Of a DNA stretch of 30,190 nt, positions 6,166 to 12,996 are shown in pieces. The notes under the pieces were generated by a model. That model saw only the letters and a program-made list of their open reading frames with translations, did no database searches and was not told where the DNA came from. Position numbers and translations under genes: made by a program. Each line of letters opens with the position of its first letter. Position 1 is the stretch's first letter. The stretch lies in the IMG/VR virus record IMGVR_UViG_3300042557_000251, positions 1-30,190 of that record; one strand, 5' to 3'. The stretch comes from a virus.

Positions 6166-6809
6166 TATATTAAATTTGTTAATAGTATATTTATTTGATT
6201 TAATACCTTTTGCTTTTCATATAATTTACCATTTTCATAGTAGATTAAAAAATGTGGTACTTTAAATTTTTCTTTGTAGTTTGTTCTTTGCCTTTCGTGA
6301 TTTAATTTAGCTTGATTCTGATAGGGAGTATTCATATACATATAAGTTATTGGTTTAATCTGTAAACCTAAAAATAATTTATCATTTGAATATGCTTGCC
6401 AATCAGTAAAATAGTTTTCATCTAAATCATAATCAGCTTTTTTAAAATCAATGTTTGGGAATTCCTGTTTTAATTCTTCTATTAAATTTATTTCATTTAG
6501 CATACCATTCCAAGTTTGCCCAAGTACTCTAAATTTTACATAGTCATAACAAACAGCTTCACTTAAATTAGTTAATTCAATTAGTTTATTTGTTACTTCT
6601 TTTAAAATAGTAATTCCCATTACTGATTCATAGAATCTATACCATTCTGCAGGTTTTAATTCTATTGTTGATTTGTAGTAATCATCAAATATTTTAGCAC
6701 ATTTACCAACAGATGAACTTCTAAATAAATAAGATATTTTTTTATCTTTATTAAGTTTAGAAAATTCATCTTTACTTAATGATACTTCAAACCTATATTT
6801 ATTGTGCAT
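6165..6809 (-). CDS. restriction-endonuclease-like protein (MjaI-like)
   Basis: A 214-aa protein whose second half looks like a PD-(D/E)XK nuclease: a helix with GQTWNGMLNE (E106), then TDW (D136) and LGLQIKPITY (Q150, K152), giving an E...D...QxK arrangement. The T-W-N-G-x-x-x-E and Q-I-K-P-x-T-Y combination reminds me of the MjaI restriction family, whose founding member cuts CTAG. No cognate methylase is adjacent, but a cytosine methylase lies in the same unit. It could be a defence, counter-defence or host-DNA-degrading enzyme. The fold is moderately supported; the MjaI assignment is tentative. Confidence 0.5.
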   Translation of the reverse strand: MHNKYRFEVSLSKDEFSKLNKDKKISYLFRSSSVGKCAKIFDDYYKSTIELKPAEWYRFYESVMGITILKEVTNKLIELTNLSEAVCYDYVKFRVLGQTWNGMLNEINLIEELKQEFPNIDFKKADYDLDENYFTDWQAYSNDKLFLGLQIKPITYMYMNTPYQNQAKLNHERQRTNYKEKFKVPHFLIYYENGKLYEKQKVLNQINILLTNLI

Positions 6810-7179
6810 CTACTTTATATTCGTTGTAAACTTTTCTTAATTCCTGAATTTTACCTGCCCAACAAGAACCACAAGAACTTAACTGTAACCTATAATTAAA
6901 TACGTTGTAATAAATTTCAGCTATTGTATTTTGTTCTTCTGATGTTAATGAACTCTTTTTAGGGTCTATTAATTCAGTTAAAGCATTGTAATCTTTTTCG
7001 GTTAAACAATTAATGTTTCTGTTATAAGAAAATAACTGATTTAATTTTTCTTTACGTTCATCGCATCCACAATCTAAACCTGTTGCTTTGCTAAACATTT
7101 CTACTGCTTTTTTAATTCCTGTTGCTTCTGTGATTTGTTCTAAAGTGTCCCCTAAACCTTTTGCTTTTTGTTTTGTCAT
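6799..7179 (-). CDS. Bacteroidota phage protein with CGC / CGSC motifs
   Basis: A 126-aa protein starting MTKQKAKGLGDTLEQITEAT, with DCGCDERKEKLNQLF at about 36-50 and SSCGSCW at about 101-107. The G-L-G-D-T-x-x-x-I-T-x-A-T-G-I-K-K opening and the D-C-G-C-x-x-R-K-E-K-L-N motif recur in Bacteroidota phages as I recall, with no assigned role. The four cysteines could hold zinc. It overlaps the endonuclease-like gene by 11 bases. Confidence 0.7.
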   Translation of the reverse strand: MTKQKAKGLGDTLEQITEATGIKKAVEMFSKATGLDCGCDERKEKLNQLFSYNRNINCLTEKDYNALTELIDPKKSSLTSEEQNTIAEIYYNVFNYRLQLSSCGSCWAGKIQELRKVYNEYKVDAQ

Positions 7180-7190
7180 TTTATTAAATT

Positions 7191-7820
7191 TTAAATTAGT
7201 ATTAATTGTTTATTTATTATTTTATTACCTTTACTTAAATTATCAAATGCCCACAAAGGTTGAAAATTAGTATAATGATTTAATTTAATTACTTCTTGTT
7301 CATCTTTTGCTAAAGACATAGGATAAATATGGTCTAAATGCCATTCACCTTGATTATCCCAAGTCATACCTTTAATAAATTGTTTTTCTATATGTATTTT
7401 AAATTCTTCAAATGTACATCCTAAATATTCATAGGTTTTAGATTTTTTAGAATAACCTTGTCTTGTGATTGATTTTAATATTAAACTACCAATATTACAA
7501 CGCAATCTAAATAAAGGATTTTTAATTTTTTTATTTATTCTAAAATCATTTAATTTTTTTCTATTATTTAATCTATATTCTTTATTTCTTGATAATACTT
7601 TTTCTTTATTATTCAAATAATATTCTTTTTGTTTTTTTATAATACATTCTTTATTATTTAATCTATATTCTTTATAATATTCTTTTAAAGATTCTTTATT
7701 ATTTAATCTATAATCATTTGCACAATTTTTACAAATAACATTATATCCATCAATTCTGCTTTTATCTTTACAAAAATTAAAATAATCTTTATTAACTTTA
7801 CATTTAGTACATTCTTTCAT
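7191..7820 (-). CDS. HNH homing-type endonuclease, repeat-bearing
   Basis: The N-terminus is a zinc ribbon (C4, C7, C30, C33). Residues 37-86 then carry four YRLNNKE-like copies about 15-17 residues apart, probably a helical DNA-binding spacer. The C-terminus is the HNH core: WHLDHIYP (160-167, D163/H164), NHYTNFQPLW (181-190) and KGNK (197-200). The core is nearly identical to that of the gene at 12997-13503, so the two are recent paralogues. It is a likely free-standing homing endonuclease inserted between the sigma-like and CGC-motif genes. Confidence 0.85.
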   Translation of the reverse strand: MKECTKCKVNKDYFNFCKDKSRIDGYNVICKNCANDYRLNNKESLKEYYKEYRLNNKECIIKKQKEYYLNNKEKVLSRNKEYRLNNRKKLNDFRINKKIKNPLFRLRCNIGSLILKSITRQGYSKKSKTYEYLGCTFEEFKIHIEKQFIKGMTWDNQGEWHLDHIYPMSLAKDEQEVIKLNHYTNFQPLWAFDNLSKGNKIINKQLILI

Positions 7821-8362
7821 CAGTATATATTATTGTAATCGTTTGTTATATAATCTTGGTAATCTTTTTCAAATTTGTTTTTAAGTATTTCTTTGTAGTT
7901 TTTAATGCTATGAAATATTGATATTAAACTAATATTTGTTTCACTTGCAATATCACGCATACTCATATCAGTATCCCTGTAAAGTTTAAATAGCTTTTTA
8001 TCGTACCAATGCCAATTATCTATTTCCTCATCAATCATTAAACATATATCATTATAAGCGTTTTGTTCTTCTATGTTTGAATCATCAAATAATTCCCAAC
8101 ATCCATCAAAAGGCACTTTATTTACAAGTTTCTTTTTATTGTAGTATTGGTAGTATAAAGAACGTAATGTAAAAAACATATATCCTTTACGTACATTTCC
8201 TTTATCATCTATTAACTTTTCTGCATTTGCATACTTCATTAAAGCAATATAAGATTCTTGTACTATATCTTCAGCGTAATCATATTCACCAAGTTTCTGA
8301 ATAGTTTTAACCCATTCTTTGTGGTGCTTTGCTACTTGTTCAAGCCATTTGAAGTTGTCCAT
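7820..8362 (-). CDS. sigma-70-family (ECF-like) RNA polymerase sigma factor
   Basis: A 180-aa protein with region 2 at about 12-75 (YAEDIVQESYIALMKY, then YMFFTLRSLYYQYYNKKK) and a region-4 helix-turn-helix at about 118-162 (LYRDTDMSMRDIASETNIS). Such proteins redirect host RNA polymerase to selected promoters; in this genome it would be a natural driver of the late unit, though this is inference. The TGA overlaps the downstream ATG as TGATG. The acidic linker (LFDDSNIEEQNAYND) is typical. ATG 8360-8362. Confidence 0.8.
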   Translation of the reverse strand: MDNFKWLEQVAKHHKEWVKTIQKLGEYDYAEDIVQESYIALMKYANAEKLIDDKGNVRKGYMFFTLRSLYYQYYNKKKLVNKVPFDGCWELFDDSNIEEQNAYNDICLMIDEEIDNWHWYDKKLFKLYRDTDMSMRDIASETNISLISIFHSIKNYKEILKNKFEKDYQDYITNDYNNIY

Positions 8363-8556
8363 AAAAAGTTAAATGATATAAATAATATTACTATTTGAAT
8401 TGTATGGTCTGTTTCAATATCATATACATCATTATTATATAAAGCACCAAACATTACTCCTTTAATTGGCGTTATAATAACATCACATTCAAAAAAACTT
8501 GTTGCTAAAAATACTAATGCTAAAATAATTACTAATGCTACTGTAAATAATTCCAT
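8332..8556 (-). CDS. small membrane protein, 74 aa
   Basis: Two hydrophobic segments, about residues 3-22 (FTVALVIILALVFLATSFF) and 53-66 (IQIVILFISFNFLW), with an acidic loop between. It overlaps the start of the sigma-like gene by 31 bases. It could be an inner-membrane protein regulating the sigma-like factor, analogous to an anti-sigma, but nothing beyond position supports that. ATG 8554-8556. Confidence 0.65.
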   Translation of the reverse strand: MELFTVALVIILALVFLATSFFECDVIITPIKGVMFGALYNNDVYDIETDHTIQIVILFISFNFLWTTSNGLNK

Positions 8557-8557
8557 A

Positions 8558-8854
8558 CTATAAACTTTTAATTGTTAAAAATGCTTCTTTTTTTTCTGTT
8601 GTTACTTCTTTAATTTTAAAATTTACATTAATGTTAGTTAGTTCTGAATCTTGATTTTTTAACAGGTTCATTATATTTTCTATTTCTAACCAATTATACT
8701 TTGAATCCATTTCTACTAACTGCTGTAAATATATTAACTTTTCTGTTAAGTCTTTAAAATAACTTATTAACATTTTATTATCTGAATTTAATACTAACAT
8801 TCTTGTAGCAGAAGTATGTAAATCTTCTAAATGTGTTTTAATTGTAGTTTGCAT
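8558..8854 (-). CDS. hypothetical helical protein, 98 aa
   Basis: Helical and moderately acidic (SYFKDLTEKLIYLQQLVEMD), with a beta-rich end (NVNFKIKEVTTEKKEAFLTI). No recognised domain. It lies between the cytosine methylase and the membrane protein genes with 1-3 base gaps, so it is co-transcribed with both. ATG 8852-8854. Confidence 0.65.
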   Translation of the reverse strand: MQTTIKTHLEDLHTSATRMLVLNSDNKMLISYFKDLTEKLIYLQQLVEMDSKYNWLEIENIMNLLKNQDSELTNINVNFKIKEVTTEKKEAFLTIKSL

Positions 8855-8857
8855 TGT

Positions 8858-9712
8858 TTATTGTTTTATAAATGAAAAAATATGTTCTATTATTGGTAAA
8901 GTCCATCCATCACCTAATAAACTACCTGCTTTTCTACTTGTAAGTATATCACAATAATCATCAGAAAAACCCTGTAAACGACACATTTCTATTTTATTGC
9001 AAGTTCTATAAATATCAACTTCTTTAATTAATGTAATCATACCTGTAGTTTCGTTTCTATGTGTTAAATATTCTTGTTTTGAATTTTCCATAGAACCACT
9101 TAAAGTATTTAAACAAGTATGTTTATTTATATCTACTTTGCCACTTGTTAGAATTTGATTTAAAAGTATTCCTTTGTCTTTTGGTTGTGGTATATCTGTA
9201 ACAATATCACCAAACATACCATCTTGTTTTGTTCTTATATTACTCCAATAATACCTATCACGTAATTGTGCTGTTACTAAACTACTATTAATTCTAACAG
9301 GGTAAACTCCTAATGCTCTTGACATAATACCTACATCTTCTTTTCTTGCACTACCTACATTTTCTTGCAAAAATAAAACATTTGGATTTAATGATTTTAT
9401 ATGTTCTAATATTTCTACAAATGTAAAAAATAGACTTGACTTTTTACCATTAATACCTGCACGTTTTCCTGCAGCACTTAAATCTTGACAAGGTGAACCT
9501 GATAAAACTAAATCAATACTTTTCCAATCTATATCCCATTCACGCCATTTAGTAACATCACCAACTTGAATTGTATCAGGAAAATGATATTGTGTTAATT
9601 CAATAGCATAAGGTTTAATTTCGCTTGAATAGTATTTGTTTACTTTGATGCCTACATTTTCTAATGCTTGGCGACCTGTATTCATTCCGTTAAATAATGA
9701 TAGTACATTCAT
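8858..9712 (-). CDS. DNA (cytosine-5) methyltransferase, DNMT3-like
   Basis: A 284-aa enzyme with the full C5-methylase motif order: I VLSLFNGMNTG (3-13), IV SGSPCQDLS (catalytic C75), VI QENV (116-119), VIII QLRDRYYW (149-156), IX with RLQGF (245-249) and X GDGWTLP (267-273). The N-terminus and the D-L-S after the catalytic Cys resemble eukaryotic DNMT3 and its phage relatives more than Dcm. The target-recognition region between VIII and IX is short (about 80 residues), so the specificity is probably short. It may protect phage DNA against restriction; the target is not predictable here. Confidence 0.92.
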   Translation of the reverse strand: MNVLSLFNGMNTGRQALENVGIKVNKYYSSEIKPYAIELTQYHFPDTIQVGDVTKWREWDIDWKSIDLVLSGSPCQDLSAAGKRAGINGKKSSLFFTFVEILEHIKSLNPNVLFLQENVGSARKEDVGIMSRALGVYPVRINSSLVTAQLRDRYYWSNIRTKQDGMFGDIVTDIPQPKDKGILLNQILTSGKVDINKHTCLNTLSGSMENSKQEYLTHRNETTGMITLIKEVDIYRTCNKIEMCRLQGFSDDYCDILTSRKAGSLLGDGWTLPIIEHIFSFIKQ

Positions 9713-9713
9713 A

Positions 9714-10556
9714 TTAAAATATATCTTTTAGTGGGTCATAAAAAGCACCTTCAACTTGTGGTAAACCAAAACTATTAACTTTAAATGAAAAGTTTTCAAA
9801 TGGTGCGTTTCTACTTCGTTTGCAAGATACTGTTACTAAACCCTTGTTTACTGTATTTAATTCTAATTGTATTTGTGTTTCTGCTTTCTTTTCTAAAAAT
9901 GAACCTAAATGACCTGTAGGTTTATCTGAACCAAAATTTGAGTGAATAACAGTAACTATATGGCAATTTAATTCTTTTGACCATTTCATTAACTTTTGTA
10001 CTACAGCGTTTGATTCTTCAATGTTGTTTACATCGCTACATAAATCAGCAATACCATCAATAATAACTAAACCTATTTCTTTACCTTCTAATTTGTCATA
10101 AAGGTAATATTCTATAAAATCTACTCTCTCTTTAAATGATAATTGTCTTAATGCTAATGTATGATATCTATCAGTTTTTATAGAAGTCATATCTAAAGGG
10201 CGTTTAAATACCATTTGTGCGTGAAAATTACCCTGTTCTGTATCAAAATGTATTATATGCTTATTTTCCCTATTTGCTTTTAAATCACCGCAAAATGATT
10301 CTAAATTTTCTGCTAAATAAACTGCAGATAATAAACTAACAAAAAATGTTTTCTTTGATTTTGGTGGTGCTTGAACAAAGCTAAAATTCCCATAAGTTCC
10401 TAATGGTACAGGATATTCTTTTGAACCATCTTTTGTATCATAACTTTTTGTACCAAATGATATTGCAGGTTTAGGATATTCTATTTTTTCTAATGGATTT
10501 ATTAAGCAATCTTCCTCGAACATTTGCATTAATAATCTTTGTGCTTCTTTATCCAT
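9714..10556 (-). CDS. RepA/RecA-like ATPase with degenerate P-loop
   Basis: A 280-aa RecA-fold ATPase of the AAA_25/RepA type, the small replicative-helicase-like group of phages and plasmids. The P-loop is APPKSKKT (63-70): the lysine and threonine are kept but all glycines are missing. HFDTEQ (103-108), Walker B LVIID (163-167) and the sensor VTVIHSN (201-207) follow. It lies directly downstream of SSB, separated by a terminator, which fits a role in replication. In related Bacteroidota phage proteins the P-loop is also often K-S-K/R-K-T, as I recall, so activity is not ruled out. Confidence 0.75.
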   Translation of the reverse strand: MDKEAQRLLMQMFEEDCLINPLEKIEYPKPAISFGTKSYDTKDGSKEYPVPLGTYGNFSFVQAPPKSKKTFFVSLLSAVYLAENLESFCGDLKANRENKHIIHFDTEQGNFHAQMVFKRPLDMTSIKTDRYHTLALRQLSFKERVDFIEYYLYDKLEGKEIGLVIIDGIADLCSDVNNIEESNAVVQKLMKWSKELNCHIVTVIHSNFGSDKPTGHLGSFLEKKAETQIQLELNTVNKGLVTVSCKRSRNAPFENFSFKVNSFGLPQVEGAFYDPLKDIF

Positions 10557-10576
10557 ATTATTATTTTCTTGTTTTT

Positions 10577-10603
10577 AAAAAAAGGGTAGCTTTTACACTA
10601 CCC
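10577..10603 (-). terminator. terminator after SSB
   Basis: Minus strand GGGTAG (10598-10603) and CTACCC (10584-10589) form a stem with an 8-base loop, followed by seven T. The next gene (ATPase) has no obvious promoter of its own, so this terminator probably leaks and lowers expression downstream of SSB. Confidence 0.8.
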
Positions 10604-10611
10604 AATTAAAT

Positions 10612-10911
10612 TTAGAAAGGCAAATCATCACCTACTACTTCTTTAGTAGCAACGCCTTCTTTTTTCTCTGCTAATTGAATAGTTCCATTAGTCCAAATTA
10701 CGTTACCATTACCCAAGTATGATTTAGGTTTTTTAGCTTCACGTTCTTCTTTAGTTTGAGAATCTGTTAAAGAAACATTTTGCCCCCATTGGTTAGATTC
10801 ATCGTTTACTGCAACTGTAAAATTGTAATAAACAGCACCATCTTTACCTTGAACAAATTTTTCTTTTGGTAATTTGTCAACTCTTAAACTTACATTAATT
10901 AATGCACTCAT
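10612..10911 (-). CDS. ssb: single-stranded DNA-binding protein
   Basis: A 99-aa OB-fold-like protein (INVSLRVDKLPKEKF, then VYYNFTVAVND, then VIWTNGTIQLAEKK) ending in the acidic tail GDDLPF, the protein-interaction tip typical of bacterial SSBs. It is short compared with cellular SSB (about 170 aa) but normal for a phage version. The leader TTAAAACAAATAAT is a strong Bacteroidota-type initiation region, and the gene is followed by its own terminator, both in line with high expression. Confidence 0.85.
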   Translation of the reverse strand: MSALINVSLRVDKLPKEKFVQGKDGAVYYNFTVAVNDESNQWGQNVSLTDSQTKEEREAKKPKSYLGNGNVIWTNGTIQLAEKKEGVATKEVVGDDLPF

Positions 10912-10967
10912 ATTATTTGTTTTTAATTTGCTTACCTTTTTTTTCTGTTGTCAGCTATTCAGTTTTA

Positions 10968-11483
10968 TTAAATTGATATAAAATTTAAATCATTTTCTAA
11001 TTCTAATTTATGTGTAAACCAAGTTGTTTGAAACCAAGCACCGCTTTTTTTATTTGGTATAAAATTAAATCTTTTATTTGGTATTAATAATTGTATTTTA
11101 TTATTATTAAATAAATCACCTCTTTTAACACCCTCTAAAGTAGTAATAGGTAATAAAAACATAAAAGGTTTATCTAATTCAAATGCTCTTTTTAAAAATT
11201 TATCCTTTAATGAATAAGGAGGATTTGTAATAATCATATCATATGCTTCAGGTTCATATTTAAAAAAATCTTGTTCATTTTCAATATGTGAAGTTATAAC
11301 ATTATATCCATTATTTTTTAAAATTTCTACTATTTTACTATTTTTTATTGCTGTACACTCCCAAATTGTTTTAACATTTTTAGGTATAAATTTAATAATC
11401 ATTTCTACAGCTTCATAAGGAGTATATAATTCATCATAAACTCCTCTTTTAATAAAATCTATTTTTGTTTCTAATAAACTCAT
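10968..11483 (-). CDS. N6-adenine methyltransferase-like protein, degenerate motif I
   Basis: A 171-aa protein with the catalytic motif TNPPY (86-90) preceded by YDMII, and the C-terminal GAWFQTTWFTHKL usual in small phage adenine-methylase-like proteins. The SAM-binding motif I should read like W-E-P-A-x-G-x-G; here it is WECTAIKNSKI (41-51), without the glycines. It may be inactive, bind SAM atypically, or act on a different nucleobase. It lies between SSB and ERF genes, with a 56-base gap to SSB. Confidence 0.65.
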   Translation of the reverse strand: MSLLETKIDFIKRGVYDELYTPYEAVEMIIKFIPKNVKTIWECTAIKNSKIVEILKNNGYNVITSHIENEQDFFKYEPEAYDMIITNPPYSLKDKFLKRAFELDKPFMFLLPITTLEGVKRGDLFNNNKIQLLIPNKRFNFIPNKKSGAWFQTTWFTHKLELENDLNFISI

Positions 11484-11484
11484 A

Positions 11485-12066
11485 TTATTTAACTTTTAAC
11501 AATTCATCTTTGACTACTTTAGTCATTTTATATTTTGATTCTATTGTTGCAATATTACCACCATTTTTTAAATAGTCTATTGCTTTATTAAATTCAGGAG
11601 TATTTTTATTTAACCATTTTAAATCATCTTTAGCAGGTGTTTTATCGTGCTTATTAGTTGCATCAGGGTCTTGCGTATCATCAATCAATAATAAATTACC
11701 TAATGCGTATTTTTTACCATAAGAAGATGCAGAACCAAATTGTTGAGGTACTTGCATTCCTTTTTGTTGTAAATCTATACCTACAATTGCTGTTGCTGAT
11801 ATTTCATTAATTCCATTGTTGTCTAATATAGTTGCTTTAGATTCAATAATTGGCAAAAGTGTGTTTTCAGTGTATAATTCTATAACTCTTTCTGCAATAA
11901 TAAAACTTACTTGATACTTTTCGTTAAATGGTTTAAGTGCTTCTAATATATCTTCTGCACTTCTAAAATTGTATTTTCCAAAGCTGTTAAACTTTGATTT
12001 ACTTGCTTTAAATTCTTTCTGAATTAAAGATAATTTTTGGTTTAATGTTAATTCTTTTGTTGCCAT
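11485..12066 (-). CDS. erf: ERF-family single-strand annealing protein
   Basis: A 193-aa protein with the ERF signature: KYNFRSAEDILEALKPF near residue 31 and QFGSASSYGKKYALGNLLLI near 109, followed by DDTQDPD. These proteins anneal complementary single strands during phage recombination, in partnership with the exonuclease (3575-4348) and SSB. The start has the A-rich leader TTTAAAAACAAATAAT. The C-terminal 50 residues are lysine-rich and probably flexible. Confidence 0.88.
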   Translation of the reverse strand: MATKELTLNQKLSLIQKEFKASKSKFNSFGKYNFRSAEDILEALKPFNEKYQVSFIIAERVIELYTENTLLPIIESKATILDNNGINEISATAIVGIDLQQKGMQVPQQFGSASSYGKKYALGNLLLIDDTQDPDATNKHDKTPAKDDLKWLNKNTPEFNKAIDYLKNGGNIATIESKYKMTKVVKDELLKVK

Positions 12067-12083
12067 ATTATTTGTTTTTAAAG

Positions 12084-12182
12084 TTAATCTTCTATTTTTA
12101 TAAATTCTGCGTGTTCTTTACACTCGTTACATATTCCTGTGCCATCAATCCATTCTCCTGCACCACAACATTCGCTTTCCAT
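12084..12182 (-). CDS. tiny zinc-ribbon-like protein, 32 aa
   Basis: ATG 12180-12182 to TAA 12084-12086. The sequence has CCGAGEWIDGTGICNECKEH, so Cys5-Cys6 and Cys18-Cys21 can hold one zinc. Tiny proteins with a C-C-G...C-x-x-C-K-E-H layout are frequent in flavobacterial phages as far as I remember. It fills the gap between ERF and the 59-aa gene. Function unknown. Confidence 0.6.
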   Translation of the reverse strand: MESECCGAGEWIDGTGICNECKEHAEFIKIED

Positions 12183-12183
12183 A

Positions 12184-12363
12184 TTAATTGTTTTTTGAGT
12201 TGTAAATTTCTTTTTTAACTATTGTTTTGTATTCATCAGGACATTCTAAATCTGCTAATTCAAATATGTATGTTTCTAATACTGAAATATGATGTTCTAA
12301 TTTGCAAATTTGTTCCTGCATAGCTTCCATTCTAAACCTGTTGTAGTCTAATAAATCTTTCAT
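12184..12363 (-). CDS. coiled-coil small protein, 59 aa
   Basis: ATG 12361-12363 to TAA 12184-12186, beginning MKDLLDYNRFRMEAMQEQIC. Residues 10-40 form a good coiled coil (EQICKLEHHISVLETYIFEL), so it may oligomerise. The gene lies one base from each neighbour. Function not recognised. Confidence 0.65.
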   Translation of the reverse strand: MKDLLDYNRFRMEAMQEQICKLEHHISVLETYIFELADLECPDEYKTIVKKEIYNSKNN

Positions 12364-12364
12364 C

Positions 12365-12454
12365 TTAAATAAAGTTACTAATTAATAATTGCATTGTAAA
12401 TAAACCTGCCCATAATAAAAGAGCTAATCCGAAATTTTTTAATGTTTGTTTCAT
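12365..12454 (-). CDS. 29-aa single-span membrane peptide, first gene of unit 2
   Basis: ATG 12452-12454 to TAA 12365-12367: MKQTLKNFGLALLLWAGL followed by a short hydrophobic end. There is one transmembrane segment from about 8 to 27 behind a positive N-terminus. It is the first frame after the promoter box at 12485-12492, with an A-rich leader (AATTAAAAACAAACATT) and a one-base gap to the next gene. The tight fit supports expression; it might be a membrane-active early peptide or act as a leader peptide. Confidence 0.55.
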   Translation of the reverse strand: MKQTLKNFGLALLLWAGLFTMQLLISNFI

Positions 12455-12484
12455 AATGTTTGTTTTTAATTGTTATTTCTTCTG

Positions 12485-12536
12485 CAAATATATAAATACA
12501 TTTTAAATAAAAAACTATCATATAAAACTTTAACAT
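12485..12536 (-). promoter_or_regulatory. Bacteroidota-type promoter of transcription unit 2
   Basis: Minus strand TATATTTG (12485-12492) fits TAnnTTTG. AGTTTTTTATT (12506-12516) is 13 bases further upstream and ATGTTAAAGTTTT (12524-12536) beyond it. Both upstream elements recur at the unit 3 promoter, pointing to a shared regulator or duplicated promoter. It follows a terminator directly. Confidence 0.72.
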
Positions 12537-12548
12537 AATTTTATGATA

Positions 12549-12582
12549 TAAAAAAACCCTGCATAATAAATACAGGGCTTTT
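12549..12582 (-). terminator. intrinsic terminator ending unit 1
   Basis: Minus strand AAAAGCCCTG (12573-12582) pairs with CAGGGTTTT (12553-12561) with one G-T pair, around an 11-base loop, followed by a T-run. It lies after the NinG gene and before the unit 2 promoter. Confidence 0.82.
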
Positions 12583-12606
12583 AGAAACAAAGAAAAACAA
12601 GAAACT

Positions 12607-12996
12607 TTACAAAGTGTTTACTTTTTCGGTATAATAATCTATTAACTCAATTAAATCTGATTCTGTAAATTTAACTATTTCTTTTGATTTTAACATTAAA
12701 TCTTCAGCAAAGTTATCACCATATTTTAAACAAAGTTTTTTACCAAATTCAAATTGCATACCTTGATTACAAATATTACAGGAATAACATTGTACTTGTA
12801 CATTATATTCATTCCATCTTGTTGAATAATGCCTTCTTGATGCGAAATGACCTGCTTGTTGTTTTTTATAATCATTTTTAACTCCACAAGTAAAACATTC
12901 AGATATATTATTAATAGCATATCTTCTACGTATATATTGACTAAAAATTGTGTCAAGTTTTTTTATTAAAACGCTTTTTTTTATTTTTGTAGCCAT
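12607..12996 (-). CDS. ninG: NinG/Rap-like recombination protein
   Basis: A 129-aa protein matching lambda NinG (Rap), a structure-specific endonuclease that resolves recombination intermediates. The zinc/HNH-like core can be read as CFTCG (34-38), QAGHFASRRHYSTRWNEYN (47-65) and CYSCNICN (70-77), followed by the conserved LKYGDNFAEDL. It is the last gene of unit 1, next to the terminator, and adds a branch nuclease to the ERF/exonuclease set in the neighbouring unit. Confidence 0.85.
   Translation of the reverse strand: MATKIKKSVLIKKLDTIFSQYIRRRYAINNISECFTCGVKNDYKKQQAGHFASRRHYSTRWNEYNVQVQCYSCNICNQGMQFEFGKKLCLKYGDNFAEDLMLKSKEIVKFTESDLIELIDYYTEKVNTL

Noticed and set aside
7540-7720. Direct DNA repeats with TCTTTATTATTTAATC in the HNH gene
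   Set aside because: They encode the YRLNNKE protein repeats and do not look like an origin or integration site.
12378-12590. 70-codon leftward frame rich in Phe, Ile and Tyr
   Set aside because: It crosses the unit 1 terminator and the unit 2 promoter and conflicts with the well-placed 29-codon gene; the composition is that of translated AT-rich noncoding DNA.
12726-12956. 76-codon leftward frame inside the NinG gene
   Set aside because: NinG motifs are clear in the other frame; this one is a shadow with hydrophobic runs.
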